DNA of 20,158 nt. Origin: Gammaproteobacteria bacterium (GTDB lineage Bacteria > Pseudomonadota > Gammaproteobacteria > DSM-19610). Positions 7,132-15,423 of the stretch are shown here, one piece after another (positions within the stretch are counted from its first letter, which is position 1; each line of letters opens with the position of its first letter). The DNA is taken from NCBI GenBank assembly GCA_030618475.1, contig JAUXDG010000018.1, forward strand, positions 1-20,158, written 5' to 3'. Under the pieces are notes generated by a model. It ran no database searches. It had not been told where the DNA came from and saw nothing but the letters and a program-made list of their open reading frames with translations. The position numbers and the translations under genes were made by a program.

Positions 7132-7752
7132 CTATTGCTTGAGTTTGAACTCGACCACTTGTTCCGCTGTGCCGGCTGTCGCCTGGCCGTTGACAATGCG
7201 CGGTTTGAAACGCCAGCGATAGACGGCTTTTATCGCCGCCTGTTCAAATACGCCGGCTGGGTCCGATTCCAGTACCTGCACATCCTCGACGGTTCCGGTT
7301 TCCGTCACCCGGAAAGAGACCCGGACCCAGCCTTCGATGCCGCGCCGCGTCGCCTTGTAAGGATATTGTGGTGGCTGGCGGGAAAGCGGCATAAAGTCCC
7401 GGTCCAGCTGTGTTGCCACCGGACCGATATAGGGCTCGCCTGCAAGGCCCATCGGCAGGTTCAGGTCAAACGCCATGTCCAGTTGAGGGGCGAGGGGTTT
7501 TATATCGGGGTTGAGATCTAGCTGTGGTCTCGGCGGGGGTTTGATCTCTTGAGGTAAAGGCGGGGGCGGGAGGCGTTCTTTGAGTCGCAGCTGATCCTCC
7601 TGTTTCAGGCGTACGAAATCTATGATGGGTGCCGTTTCGACGGCTGCCAGTTTATTTTGCGGTGAGGTAACCAGCCATTGCATCAGCCAGAGCATGGCGG
7701 CTGCGCTTGCAAGCCCGGACAGCGTCGCAATGGAGAGTCTGGCGATTATCAT
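7132..7752 (-). CDS. tonB2: TonB2-type energy transducer
   Basis: A 206-residue short TonB. One N-terminal membrane anchor (about 6-29), a proline-rich periplasmic stretch (LPPPPLPQEIKPPPRP, 61-76) and a TonB C-terminal domain at about 115-206 with YPYKATRRGIEGWVRVSF and the AVYRWRFKP motif. TonB carries proton-motive energy from ExbB/ExbD to outer-membrane receptors. The proline-rich linker is much shorter than in E. coli TonB, as expected for the TonB2 class, which relies on TtpC. The ATG overlaps the exbD2 stop by four bases (ATGA). Confidence 0.92.
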   Translation of the reverse strand: MIIARLSIATLSGLASAAAMLWLMQWLVTSPQNKLAAVETAPIIDFVRLKQEDQLRLKERLPPPPLPQEIKPPPRPQLDLNPDIKPLAPQLDMAFDLNLPMGLAGEPYIGPVATQLDRDFMPLSRQPPQYPYKATRRGIEGWVRVSFRVTETGTVEDVQVLESDPAGVFEQAAIKAVYRWRFKPRIVNGQATAGTAEQVVEFKLKQ

Positions 7753-8159
7753 TCAAGCCGGGTGGCGGCAATGGACACGTTGCTGACGCCGCCCTTGCGC
7801 ACCTGATCCATGACCTCGACCAGTAGTCCGATCTGCGCTTCGCGGTCACCCTGCACGATAACGGAACCTTCCGGATTCTCCGCCATCATGCGCTCGACCA
7901 CGGCGCGCACCGAACGAATATCCACCGGCCGTTTGTCGATCCAGATTTCACCATTGGGCGCGATGGCGATCAGAATATTGCCGTGCTCGCGGCGTTCTGC
8001 AGTCTGTGCCGTCGGGCGGTTAACCTCGATGCCCGATTCCTTGACAAAAGACGTCGTTACCACGAAGAAGATCAGCATGATGAAAACAATGTCCAGCAGG
8101 GGGGCCAGATTGATATCTGATTCGTCCGCGGGCTGATCGGTATGGCGGCGTCTTCTCAT
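7749..8159 (-). CDS. exbD2: ExbD2 biopolymer transport protein
   Basis: A 136-residue ExbD/TolR protein. A charged cytoplasmic N-terminus (MRRRRHTDQPADESD) leads into one transmembrane helix, LAPLLDIVFIMLIFFVVTTS, in which D23 is the essential protonatable aspartate. The remainder is the periplasmic ExbD domain, with DKRPVD and VIVQGDREA. It works with ExbB2 as the proton channel that drives TonB2. It lies 11 bp after exbB2 and overlaps tonB2 by four bases. Confidence 0.93.
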   Translation of the reverse strand: MRRRRHTDQPADESDINLAPLLDIVFIMLIFFVVTTSFVKESGIEVNRPTAQTAERREHGNILIAIAPNGEIWIDKRPVDIRSVRAVVERMMAENPEGSVIVQGDREAQIGLLVEVMDQVRKGGVSNVSIAATRLE

Positions 8160-8170
8160 TCACAGGTACC

Positions 8171-8698
8171 TCACGGAAAGCGCAGCTGATCGCTGAGCTG
8201 ATCGACCGAGCGCTTGACCTGATGCTCAAGCTGCAGGCAGAAATACAGGCCGGGCAGGGCGACCACCATACCGGCCATGGTCGGCAGTGTGGCACGAGAA
8301 ATACCCGAGGCCATTGCGCGGGCGTTACCGGTACCCAGTGAAGCCACGACGTCGAACACCTGGATCATGCCGGTGACCGTGCCCAGTAATCCCAGCAGCG
8401 GACAAACTGCGACCAGTGTCTTTATCAGCGGCAGGGAGCGGTTCAGGCGAATGCGTGTCTCTGATACCAGTGCGGTGCGTATATGCCGGGCCAGATTCTC
8501 CTGGTGCTGAGACAGCTGCTGCCAGGTCTTACGACAGGCGCGCACGTCTTCGGGAAAATTGCGCAGCAGATACCAGTGACGTTCGGTGATCAGGAAACCA
8601 ATCGCCGCGGCCACCGCAACAATAATCCACATCACCGGCCCGCCCATGGCGAGGAAGGCGCGTACATTTTCCAGCTGCCACCACAAGGACTCAATCAT
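8171..8698 (-). CDS. exbB2: ExbB2 proton-channel protein
   Basis: A 175-residue ExbB/TolQ/MotA-family protein, short as is usual for ExbB2. One N-terminal transmembrane helix (about 20-38, MWIIVAVAAAIGFLI) is followed by a cytoplasmic stretch and two more helices; the second contains CPLLGLLGTVTGMIQVF, the family's proton-path signature, and the third contains ATLPTMAGMVVALPGLYF. The ATG overlaps the ttpC stop by eight bases, so the two are translationally coupled. It forms the pentameric channel with the ExbD2 dimer in its centre. Confidence 0.93.
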   Translation of the reverse strand: MIESLWWQLENVRAFLAMGGPVMWIIVAVAAAIGFLITERHWYLLRNFPEDVRACRKTWQQLSQHQENLARHIRTALVSETRIRLNRSLPLIKTLVAVCPLLGLLGTVTGMIQVFDVVASLGTGNARAMASGISRATLPTMAGMVVALPGLYFCLQLEHQVKRSVDQLSDQLRFP

Positions 8699-10043
8699 GG
8701 TGGTTCACCCGTTGAGCAACGATACCGGCCGACTGCTCGTCCAGTATCTGAATGAGTGTACGGCTGCGGCTGGCGAGCAGGGTATGAAAAAACAGTAGTG
8801 GTATGGCGGTGACCAGGCCCATCACCGTGGTTATCAGTGCCTGGGAAATACCACCAGCCATCAGTTTCGGGTCGCCGGTCCCAAACAGGCTGATCGACTG
8901 AAAGGTCAGAATCATGCCTGTCACGGTTCCCAGCAGTCCGAGCAGGGGGGCGACTGCGGCCAGCAACTTGATCAAGCCCAGACCGCGTTGCAGGGCCGGC
9001 GTCTCGCGCAGAATCGCTTCATCCAGCAGCAGCTCGGTGGCATCGATATCCCTGTCTTGCGCATTGCCGGCCGCCAGTAGTACACGACCCAGGGGATTAC
9101 TGTCTTGCGGTGCGTCCGGTTCCAGTAATTGCTGTTTGACCCGCCGACCGACCCAGGAAAAATAACCCAGTCGTACTATTGTCAGCAGCATGCCGAGCAC
9201 GCCGATAGCTATAATGAGGTAGCCGACGGCACCGCCCTGTTGAATGCGTTCCGGCAGGGTGGGTGTCTGTACCAGCAGCCCGAGCAATCCACCCCGCGTC
9301 GGGTCTATGATAATGGCTGCGTAGCCCGACTGTTGCCTGGCGAAGGATGCCGCCAGCTTGCGGTCATGCCGCGCCGGCTGACGTAACAAGCTAACCAGGC
9401 GGCCGCTGTCCGGCAGATAACGTAAAAAACGATTGCCTGAAATGGCGTTGAAAACGCCAACGCGAACCACCTGTTCGGTCTGCGTGATACCCGCCGCGTC
9501 TGTCACCGCCGCCTGGAAACGGCTGATTTCGCCGGACTGCTCGATCTCCTGTTGCATGAGTAGCCATAAACGCTCCAGTTCGGTGACGCTGGGCAGTTTC
9601 TTGCTTTTACCCAGAGCATCGAACCATTCTGCGCGCCCGGGGAACTGGGCACTGACCAGTGAATCCTGCAGCAGGGCATGCAGGTCGTTTGCCGACTGCC
9701 GCACCGTACCGAACAGTTCGCCCAGATTTCCCGTTTTGGCGGTTAATTCTTTCTGCAAGGTCTGCAAAGCCGTTTCATTGTCGGCAAATTGCTGTTTGAG
9801 TTGTTCACCACGGCCGCGTTGCTGCTCGACCTGTTGACGTAGCGCTTCGAGCAAGGCCTGCCGATCCGCTTTTTCCGACAGGAATTGCTTTTCCCGTTCG
9901 CGTCGAACGCTGCTCTCGCGGTCATTGGCCTGTTTGACCTGGCGCAGTAAGTGGTCGAGGTCAGTGGGGTGGTCTGCCAGTGCCGGCAGACAGCTGAAAA
10001 TAAGCAGACAGCAGCCGAGCAGTCGGACGCTATTCAAATTCAT
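8691..10043 (-). CDS. ttpC: TtpC, ExbB-like fourth component of the TonB2 complex
   Basis: A 450-residue protein. ATG 10043 (MNLNSVRLLGCC) is taken as the start because it begins a clean signal sequence ending in PALA; the longest frame would add 43 residues inside the upstream gene. It has a periplasmic region of about 240 residues, coiled coil at first (ADRQALLEALRQQVEQQ), then a transmembrane helix near VGYLIIAIGVLGMLLTIV, then a MotA/TolQ/ExbB domain with the proton-channel motif PLLGLLGTVTGMILTF. In Vibrio, TtpC is needed for TonB2- but not TonB1-driven transport. It overlaps DUF3450 by 14 bases and exbB2 by eight. Confidence 0.9.
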   Translation of the reverse strand: MNLNSVRLLGCCLLIFSCLPALADHPTDLDHLLRQVKQANDRESSVRREREKQFLSEKADRQALLEALRQQVEQQRGRGEQLKQQFADNETALQTLQKELTAKTGNLGELFGTVRQSANDLHALLQDSLVSAQFPGRAEWFDALGKSKKLPSVTELERLWLLMQQEIEQSGEISRFQAAVTDAAGITQTEQVVRVGVFNAISGNRFLRYLPDSGRLVSLLRQPARHDRKLAASFARQQSGYAAIIIDPTRGGLLGLLVQTPTLPERIQQGGAVGYLIIAIGVLGMLLTIVRLGYFSWVGRRVKQQLLEPDAPQDSNPLGRVLLAAGNAQDRDIDATELLLDEAILRETPALQRGLGLIKLLAAVAPLLGLLGTVTGMILTFQSISLFGTGDPKLMAGGISQALITTVMGLVTAIPLLFFHTLLASRSRTLIQILDEQSAGIVAQRVNHHD

Positions 10044-10815
10044 GACTTTTCGCAGCGGCAACGGGAAGTTCGAGCAGCTCCGGAGCGGCCTGCTGGCCGG
10101 CGACACGCAACGCCCGCCGGATGGCAAGGCGCCGCGTGGCTTTGACAGGAACCCATGAGCGGCCTTGAGCATCCCAGTAAGCGGCTTGATGCCCGTCGAG
10201 GGTCTGGTAGTACAAGCCGACGCGGCCTACCCGCAGAAACTCGACGGTGCGCAGAGTGCCATCGACTTCAAGTTCGTCGCGGTAGGCTTCCAGGGTGCGG
10301 CCATAGTCGAGTTCAACCTGATAGGCTTCCAGGATGCGGCGATATTTCTCAGCCACTGAGACGTCCGACCTGTCCATCAGCTCTCGCAGCAGGCTGACTC
10401 GCTGCATACGCTCCTTACCCAGAAAAGGGGTGTCATTGACGACAAAGTCGTTTAGCTGTTCGATCATGCGCAGCATGAGCGGCACGATTTCCTGCTGAGT
10501 CAGCTCGATATCCTCCATCTGCTGGTGGATAAGCGACTTTTCTTCTTGCTGGGAGACCGTAAGGCGTTGCAGCTGATCGTTATAAACGCTTAACGCATCG
10601 AGTTCGCGGTTGAGCACATGGTACTCATCCAGCATGGCCCGTGTCTGCTCACTAAGCTGATCAATGCGCTGTTGTGTCAGTTGTTCCTGCCGGTTATTTT
10701 TCCCGCCCAGGGAGATTGACTGCTGCAGTGGGTCGGCTGTCAACGCAAGCGGCTGTAGCAGTGCCATGCACACCAGTATGGTTGCGGTGATTGATTGAAA
10801 TATCGGGTTTTTCAT
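10030..10815 (-). CDS. DUF3450 periplasmic coiled-coil protein
   Basis: A 261-residue DUF3450 protein, recognised from its overall pattern and from its place directly before TtpC. A signal peptide covers about 1-27 (LALTADP). A long coiled coil spans about 40-115, then a mixed domain with FLGKERMQRVSLLRELMDRS, VEFLRVGRVGLYYQTLDG and WDAQGRSWVP. Its function is not established in general. Its constant linkage to TonB2/TtpC loci suggests a periplasmic helper of the Ton complex. The first gene of the energising operon, it follows the receptor gene after a 100-bp gap that contains a strong hairpin. Confidence 0.88.
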   Translation of the reverse strand: MKNPIFQSITATILVCMALLQPLALTADPLQQSISLGGKNNRQEQLTQQRIDQLSEQTRAMLDEYHVLNRELDALSVYNDQLQRLTVSQQEEKSLIHQQMEDIELTQQEIVPLMLRMIEQLNDFVVNDTPFLGKERMQRVSLLRELMDRSDVSVAEKYRRILEAYQVELDYGRTLEAYRDELEVDGTLRTVEFLRVGRVGLYYQTLDGHQAAYWDAQGRSWVPVKATRRLAIRRALRVAGQQAAPELLELPVAAAKSHEFE

Positions 10816-10853
10816 AAGCCGGCCAGTCTACAACATTTGTTAACAGCTGTGGT

Positions 10854-10881
10854 GCAGGAGCGGCCCCCTGGCCGCTCCTGC
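10854..10881. repeat. REP-like hairpin between receptor gene and Ton operon
   Basis: GCAGGAGCGGCC-CCCT-GGCCGCTCCTGC is a perfect 12-bp stem with a 4-base loop. No T-tract follows on either strand, so it is not a classical terminator. The G(C/T)AGGAGCG opening is that of the GTAGGAGCG-type REP palindromes of gammaproteobacteria, and a related element is at 15364. In the receptor mRNA it would fold just past the stop codon and could block 3' decay or reduce readthrough. Confidence 0.7.
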
Positions 10882-10915
10882 GGTTACCTGCATCCCTGCC
10901 GATGGGAAATCGTGT

Positions 10916-13024
10916 TCAGTTGTATTTGTATTGTAAGGTAGCGAAGTAATTGCGGCCCGGTCCGGGAACACGGTCACCGACGGCTACATCGGAATCCGCG
11001 ACCCGGTTGATGCCGGACAAATGGGGCTCGTAGTCCTTGTCGAAGACATTCTCGACGCCGAGACTGATCGCCAGGTTGCGCATGACGTTGATGCCCCCGC
11101 GCAGGTTCAGCAGCGTGTAACTGCTGGATTTTTCTTCGTTGTTGGTTTCCGATACCTCGTGCTGTTGTGCGTAGCCGACACCTTCGAGACCCGTCCACCA
11201 GTTCGAGTAGCTGTAGGTCAGGGTGGCGCTGCCGTTCAGCGGTGCAATGCGATACAGGTCATCATTGATGTCGTCACGTTCACCACGCACATAGCTGACC
11301 ACACCGTCGAGGCGCCAGTTGCGGTTGATGGTCACGCCCCAGTCCATGTCGGCACCGTAGAGCTTGGCGTCGACGTTGCTCCACTGCAGCGGATTGGGAT
11401 CACCGTTGGCGGTGCTGACCATGATGACCACGGGGTCGGTCGACGGTGTGCCCTGGATATAGTCATCGACATAGCGGTAGAACAGCCGTGGCGACGCATA
11501 CACCCGCCTGCTGTGCCAGTCGAGTCCCAGGCCGGCCTCGTAGGCCTTTTCGGAATCCAGATTGAGATCCCCCACATAGTTGTGGCCGTCGGCCAGGCCG
11601 TTGGTGGACTGCAGGGGAACCCATAGATAGAGCTCCTGGTAGGAGGGTGCGCGGGTTTTCATGCCCGCCTCGCCGATAATATTGATCTGAGAGGACAGGG
11701 CGTGATCCAGTTTTGCCACCAGGTCGAAGTTGTCCTGGTTGTTGTCCCTGTCCGCCGAGTTGAAGCGGTTCTGCAGGGTGCCGATGGCCGGGTTCATCAT
11801 GGCCATAAAGTGGGAGACCTGCCCGGATTGGCTCTCGACCCGGTTATAACGTGCACCCAGCTGCATATTCCAGCCGCTGGCGATATCGCCGTTCCATTCG
11901 GTAAAAAAGCCGAAGGCATCACGTTCGACATCGTTATAGGCTTCGACCCGGAAAGCCGGGTTGTTAACCGGGTCGGTCACGGTGGCTTCGTGATCATCGA
12001 GGCGTCCGTCGATGCCGAGCAGCAGGGTTCCCGAAGCCACAGCAAAGCCCAGGTCGGCGCGATAACCGAGGCCGTCACTCTTGGCGTCGTTGAGGCGTGT
12101 CATCATCGGCATGGGTGGATTACGTAGTTCGAAGTTCGACATTTCGTGATTGACATCGCTCCAGTACAGCTGGCCGTGCAGTGCATAGTTCCCCACTGAT
12201 CCGCTGTACTCACCCTGTACGATATCGGTATCGATGAATTTGATATCCATCGGCAGCGACGGTGTACCGGTCGGGTCTGTGTTGTTGTGGCGAACGTCGA
12301 ATGAGAACTCGTGGCCGCCGCGGTTGCGGAAGCCATAGCCCCCACCATAGTTATTGCGTTCGTGACGGGACGGCTTGATCTTGTTGCCGTCCGCGAACTC
12401 GATATTGTTGCCATCGTCCCGGGAACCATAGACGTGCAGACGGTGACTTCGGTTGGCTGCGCTGGCGATGCCGCTTACGGTGGTGGATTCATCGACGCTT
12501 GCGCCGCCGGTGCTGATGTCAAGCATCGGGGTTATGCGGTCTTTAGTAGTGAAGCTGCTCGATTTGGCATTGACGATGATAGTGCCGCCGATGGTTTCCA
12601 GGCCGGAGCTGACCGGTGCTATGCCGCGAATCACCTCCAGTGATTCCAGCTGGCCGCGGGGGACATAGGACAGCGGAGGGTCCATGCCATTCGGGCCGCC
12701 GGTGGTGATGTTCATGCCATTGACCTGAACATTGACACGGTCGCCATACATACCACGGTATTGCGCTATACCGGTCAGCGGTCCGTTGCGGTTGACGTTG
12801 GCTCCGGGAGCACGTCGCAGCAGTTCTGCCGCATCCGGTGTGGTGACCGGCGCCTGCTCAAGATCGATCTGGAAAATGGCGGGCCCGGCTACTGACTCAC
12901 CTTCGACGGTCATTTCCGGTAGTTGCCGGGCTTGCTCGGCATGGGCGCCGGCGGAAAAACAGTATATTAATACGTGGCTTAGTGCAATCAGCCGACAGGG
13001 CGCTGTGTGTTTATGGGCGAACAT
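10916..13024 (-). CDS. TonB-dependent outer-membrane receptor, OprC/NosA-like
   Basis: A 702-residue receptor. The ATG at 13024 has AGAGGA nine bases upstream. A signal peptide ends near AGAHA (about 29), followed by a plug domain with a TonB-box-like start (PEMTVEG) and conserved DRVNVQVNGM and LEVIRGIAPVSSG, then a 22-strand barrel ending in the typical aromatic YNYFATLQYKYN-type C-terminus. It resembles the copper receptors OprC/NosA: MDPPLSY (114-120) follows GPNGM, and NHEMSNFELR (292-301) carries their HxM. OprC's copper site is CxxxM-HxM; here M114, H293 and M295 are present but the Cys position is G110. Met-rich loops occur at 302-308 and 405-410. Copper or another soft metal is a plausible cargo, not proven. 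It precedes the Ton operon on the same strand. Confidence 0.9.
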   Translation of the reverse strand: MFAHKHTAPCRLIALSHVLIYCFSAGAHAEQARQLPEMTVEGESVAGPAIFQIDLEQAPVTTPDAAELLRRAPGANVNRNGPLTGIAQYRGMYGDRVNVQVNGMNITTGGPNGMDPPLSYVPRGQLESLEVIRGIAPVSSGLETIGGTIIVNAKSSSFTTKDRITPMLDISTGGASVDESTTVSGIASAANRSHRLHVYGSRDDGNNIEFADGNKIKPSRHERNNYGGGYGFRNRGGHEFSFDVRHNNTDPTGTPSLPMDIKFIDTDIVQGEYSGSVGNYALHGQLYWSDVNHEMSNFELRNPPMPMMTRLNDAKSDGLGYRADLGFAVASGTLLLGIDGRLDDHEATVTDPVNNPAFRVEAYNDVERDAFGFFTEWNGDIASGWNMQLGARYNRVESQSGQVSHFMAMMNPAIGTLQNRFNSADRDNNQDNFDLVAKLDHALSSQINIIGEAGMKTRAPSYQELYLWVPLQSTNGLADGHNYVGDLNLDSEKAYEAGLGLDWHSRRVYASPRLFYRYVDDYIQGTPSTDPVVIMVSTANGDPNPLQWSNVDAKLYGADMDWGVTINRNWRLDGVVSYVRGERDDINDDLYRIAPLNGSATLTYSYSNWWTGLEGVGYAQQHEVSETNNEEKSSSYTLLNLRGGINVMRNLAISLGVENVFDKDYEPHLSGINRVADSDVAVGDRVPGPGRNYFATLQYKYN

Positions 13025-13124
13025 TATTGCATCCTCTACTTTATTCTTGAATTCTTGGTTTCTGCGCTACTGCCGTCGCTGCAGCAGAGTCCACGAATAC
13101 TATCAATCACACCAAGTAGTGAAC

Positions 13125-13143
13125 ATGCGGCATATCGCCGCAT
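13125..13143. promoter_or_regulatory. Palindrome upstream of the receptor gene
   Basis: ATGCGGC-ATATC-GCCGCAT is a perfect 7-bp inverted repeat about 100 bp before the receptor start, in the divergent space between the receptor (minus) and the DUF2892 gene (plus). Size and place fit an operator for a dimeric metal or stress regulator, or an mRNA leader hairpin. A second short palindrome, GTGA-CTTAA-TCAC, is at 13224-13236, about 20 bp before a TATATA hexamer (13257-13262) that could be the -10 of the DUF2892 gene. I could not match either to a known Fur, CueR, CRP or FNR box. Confidence 0.4.
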
Positions 13144-13301
13144 CTAAGGGCCCCTAAGATCCGGCGTCTGGCACGGTTTCTGTCCGACTTTTTCTGATTG
13201 AAATAAAGACGCTGAATAGCTGTGTGACTTAATCACTGTAAAAGAAAACATGCCGCTATATAGTAGCTGCGTGTTTAAACGGAAAAGTAACGGAGTCTGT
13301 C

Positions 13302-13496
13302 ATGGCAAATGTGTGTGGAATCGATAAAACGCTGAGAATAGTGGTAGGCGTGGTGGTGTTGGCGTTGACTTTTGTGGGCCCTCTTACGGAAACGCTGTAT
13401 CCTTGGGGATTGATCGGTCTGGTTCCGCTGGTGACGGGGCTGATGGGCTGGTGTCCGGCCTATTTGATTTTCGGCTTCAAGTCCTGCAAGACCTGA
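13302..13496 (+). CDS. DUF2892 small inner-membrane protein
   Basis: A 64-residue protein of the DUF2892 (YgaP-like membrane part) family. It has a short N-terminus with MANVCGIDKTLRIVVG, then two hydrophobic helices (about 14-27 and 36-57) and the family motif MGWCPAYLIFG. ATG 13302 is preceded by CGGAG at seven bases. In other proteins this domain is fused to a rhodanese; here it stands alone. Three cysteines (C5, C51, C62) are notable in so short a protein. It is monocistronic, closed by the terminator at 13545-13577. Its function is unknown. Confidence 0.85.
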   Translation: MANVCGIDKTLRIVVGVVVLALTFVGPLTETLYPWGLIGLVPLVTGLMGWCPAYLIFGFKSCKT

Positions 13497-13544
13497 GCCA
13501 TCAAGCTGCAGGTCCGGGTTCATGCAGGGACTTGGTGTGGAAAC

Positions 13545-13577
13545 AAAAAAAGCCCGCGCCTGTTCGCGGGCTTTTTT
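13545..13577 (+). terminator. Bidirectional intrinsic terminator
   Basis: AGCCCGCG-CCTGTT-CGCGGGCT forms a perfect 8-bp stem, with a run of A before it and a run of six T after it. It ends the DUF2892 transcript and separates it from ilvD, and would work on either strand. Confidence 0.92.
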
Positions 13578-13659
13578 ATTTCCGGTGAAATTGGAGGCTT
13601 TGGCTGAGACAGGTACAATGACTTGCTTTGAATTCTCCAGTACCTTTTGAGGCAGGAAA

Positions 13660-15339
13660 ATGTCGGAAAAACTGAATCGATTCAGCGCACGGATCACCGG
13701 GCCCCGCTCGCAGGGCGCGTCCCAGGCCATGCTGTACGGAACCGGGCTTACAGCGGAGGATATGGGTAAAGCTCAAGTCGGAATATCCAGCGTCTGGTGG
13801 GAAGGCAATACCTGCAATATGCACCTCAACGATCTGGCCGCCAAGATCAAGGAAGGTGTGCAGGCCGCCGGGTTGGTCGGCCTGCGCTTCAATACCATCG
13901 GTGTCAGTGACGGTATCTCCATGGGGACCGAGGGTATGAGCTATTCGCTGCAGTCGCGCGATATCATCGCCGATTCCATTGAAACGGTGATGGCTGCCCA
14001 ATGGTATGACGCCAATATTTCTGTTCCGGGCTGCGATAAAAACATGCCGGGTGTGGTGATCGCCATGGGGCGCATCAATCGTCCATCGCTGATGGTGTAC
14101 GGCGGCACGATCAAACCCGGGCACTGGCACAACGAAACTCTGGATATCGTATCCGCCTTTCAGAGTTATGGTGAATTCATCGCCGGCAAAATAGACGATC
14201 AGAGTCGCCAGCAGATCGTCGAACATACCTGCCCGGGGCCGGGCGCCTGTGGTGGCATGTATACGGCCAACACCATGGCGTCTGCCATTGAGGCGCTGGG
14301 CATGAGTTTGCCCTACAGTTCCTCAGTCCCCGCAGTGGATACCGGCAAGCTCGAGGAGTGTCTGCAGGCGGGATACGCAATCCGTAATTTGCTGGAGAAG
14401 AATATCAAGCCGCGCGATATCATGACCCGGGAGGCATTCGAAAATGCCATGGTGATGGTTATGGCGCTGGGGGGGTCGACCAACGCGGTGCTGCATCTCA
14501 TTGCCATGGCGCGGTCTGTCGACGTGCCGCTGAATATCGATGATTTCCAGCGGGTCAGTGACCGGGTACCGTTGCTGGCGGATCTCAAACCGTCCGGAAA
14601 ATACGTGATGGAGGATCTACACAATGTCGGTGGGACACCGGCGGTGATGAAGTACCTGCTGGAGCAGGGCTTCATCACTGGCGGCTGTCTGACGGTAAGC
14701 GGAAAAACAGTGGCAGAGAATCTCGATCAATTGCCGGGTTTGACAGAGGGTCAGGATGTTTTCATGCCGATCAGCAAACCGATCAAGCAGACTGCGCACA
14801 TCCAGATTCTGAAGGGCAATCTGGCACCGGGTGGTTCAGTGGCCAAGATCACCGGTAAGGAAGGCCTGAAATTTTCCGGGCCTGCGCGTGTATACGATTG
14901 TGAAGAAGATATGCTGTCGGGTCTTGAACAGGGGGAGATCCAGAAAGGCGAGGTGGTGGTGATTCGCTACGAAGGGCCCAAGGGCGGCCCGGGGATGCCG
15001 GAGATGTTGACACCAACCTCGGCCATTATGGGCGCCGGCCTGGGTAAGGAGGTTGCATTGATTACCGACGGGCGGTTCTCCGGTGGTTCACACGGATTTA
15101 TTATCGGCCACGTGGTGCCGGAAGCCCAGGAGGGTGGGCCGATCAGTTTGATACGCAACAGTGACGTCATCAGCATTGATGCTGAAACCAACACGCTGGA
15201 TGTGGATGTCAGCGACGAGGAGATGGCAAGCCGTAAAGCAGATTGGCGAATGCTGCCCTACAAGGCCACACGTGGCACTCTGTACAAGTACATCAAGAAT
15301 GTGAAGGACGCGTCTGAGGGTTGCGTAACAGACGAGTAG
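13660..15339 (+). CDS. ilvD: Dihydroxy-acid dehydratase
   Basis: A 559-residue IlvD, which dehydrates 2,3-dihydroxy-3-methylbutanoate and its methylpentanoate homologue in valine, leucine, isoleucine and pantothenate synthesis. It is full length for the shorter IlvD type. C52 (NTCNMHL), C125 (GCDKNMPG) and C197 (CPGPGACGG) are in the positions of the Fe-S cluster ligands, with K127 in the conserved DKNMPG loop. C-terminal motifs GGPGMPEML and TDGRFSGG...GHVVPEA are intact. The ATG is preceded by GAGGCAGGAAA. It is probably transcribed alone; no other ilv gene is present, which is common. Confidence 0.97.
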   Translation: MSEKLNRFSARITGPRSQGASQAMLYGTGLTAEDMGKAQVGISSVWWEGNTCNMHLNDLAAKIKEGVQAAGLVGLRFNTIGVSDGISMGTEGMSYSLQSRDIIADSIETVMAAQWYDANISVPGCDKNMPGVVIAMGRINRPSLMVYGGTIKPGHWHNETLDIVSAFQSYGEFIAGKIDDQSRQQIVEHTCPGPGACGGMYTANTMASAIEALGMSLPYSSSVPAVDTGKLEECLQAGYAIRNLLEKNIKPRDIMTREAFENAMVMVMALGGSTNAVLHLIAMARSVDVPLNIDDFQRVSDRVPLLADLKPSGKYVMEDLHNVGGTPAVMKYLLEQGFITGGCLTVSGKTVAENLDQLPGLTEGQDVFMPISKPIKQTAHIQILKGNLAPGGSVAKITGKEGLKFSGPARVYDCEEDMLSGLEQGEIQKGEVVVIRYEGPKGGPGMPEMLTPTSAIMGAGLGKEVALITDGRFSGGSHGFIIGHVVPEAQEGGPISLIRNSDVISIDAETNTLDVDVSDEEMASRKADWRMLPYKATRGTLYKYIKNVKDASEGCVTDE

Positions 15340-15363
15340 TCGGCAAAAACGTACCAGAAATAT

Positions 15364-15394
15364 GTAGGAGCGCCGCCCTTCGGCGCGATATCGC
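15364..15394. repeat. REP-like element after ilvD
   Basis: GTAGGAGCGCCG-CCCTT-CGGCGC and then GATATCGC: a 6-bp GC stem preceded by the GTAGGAGCG head typical of gammaproteobacterial REP sequences. It lies between the convergent ends of ilvD and the SH3 protein gene. It shares the AGGAGCG head with 10854-10881. Confidence 0.65.
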
Positions 15395-15423
15395 ACCCAT
15401 TAATACTTATCAGCATAATCTAT

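Noticed and set aside
13169..13183. sigma54-like promoter TGGCAC-GGTTT-CTGT before the DUF2892 gene
   Set aside because: The -24 half is perfect, but the nearly invariant GC of the -12 element is GT, and nothing else ties this gene to sigma54.
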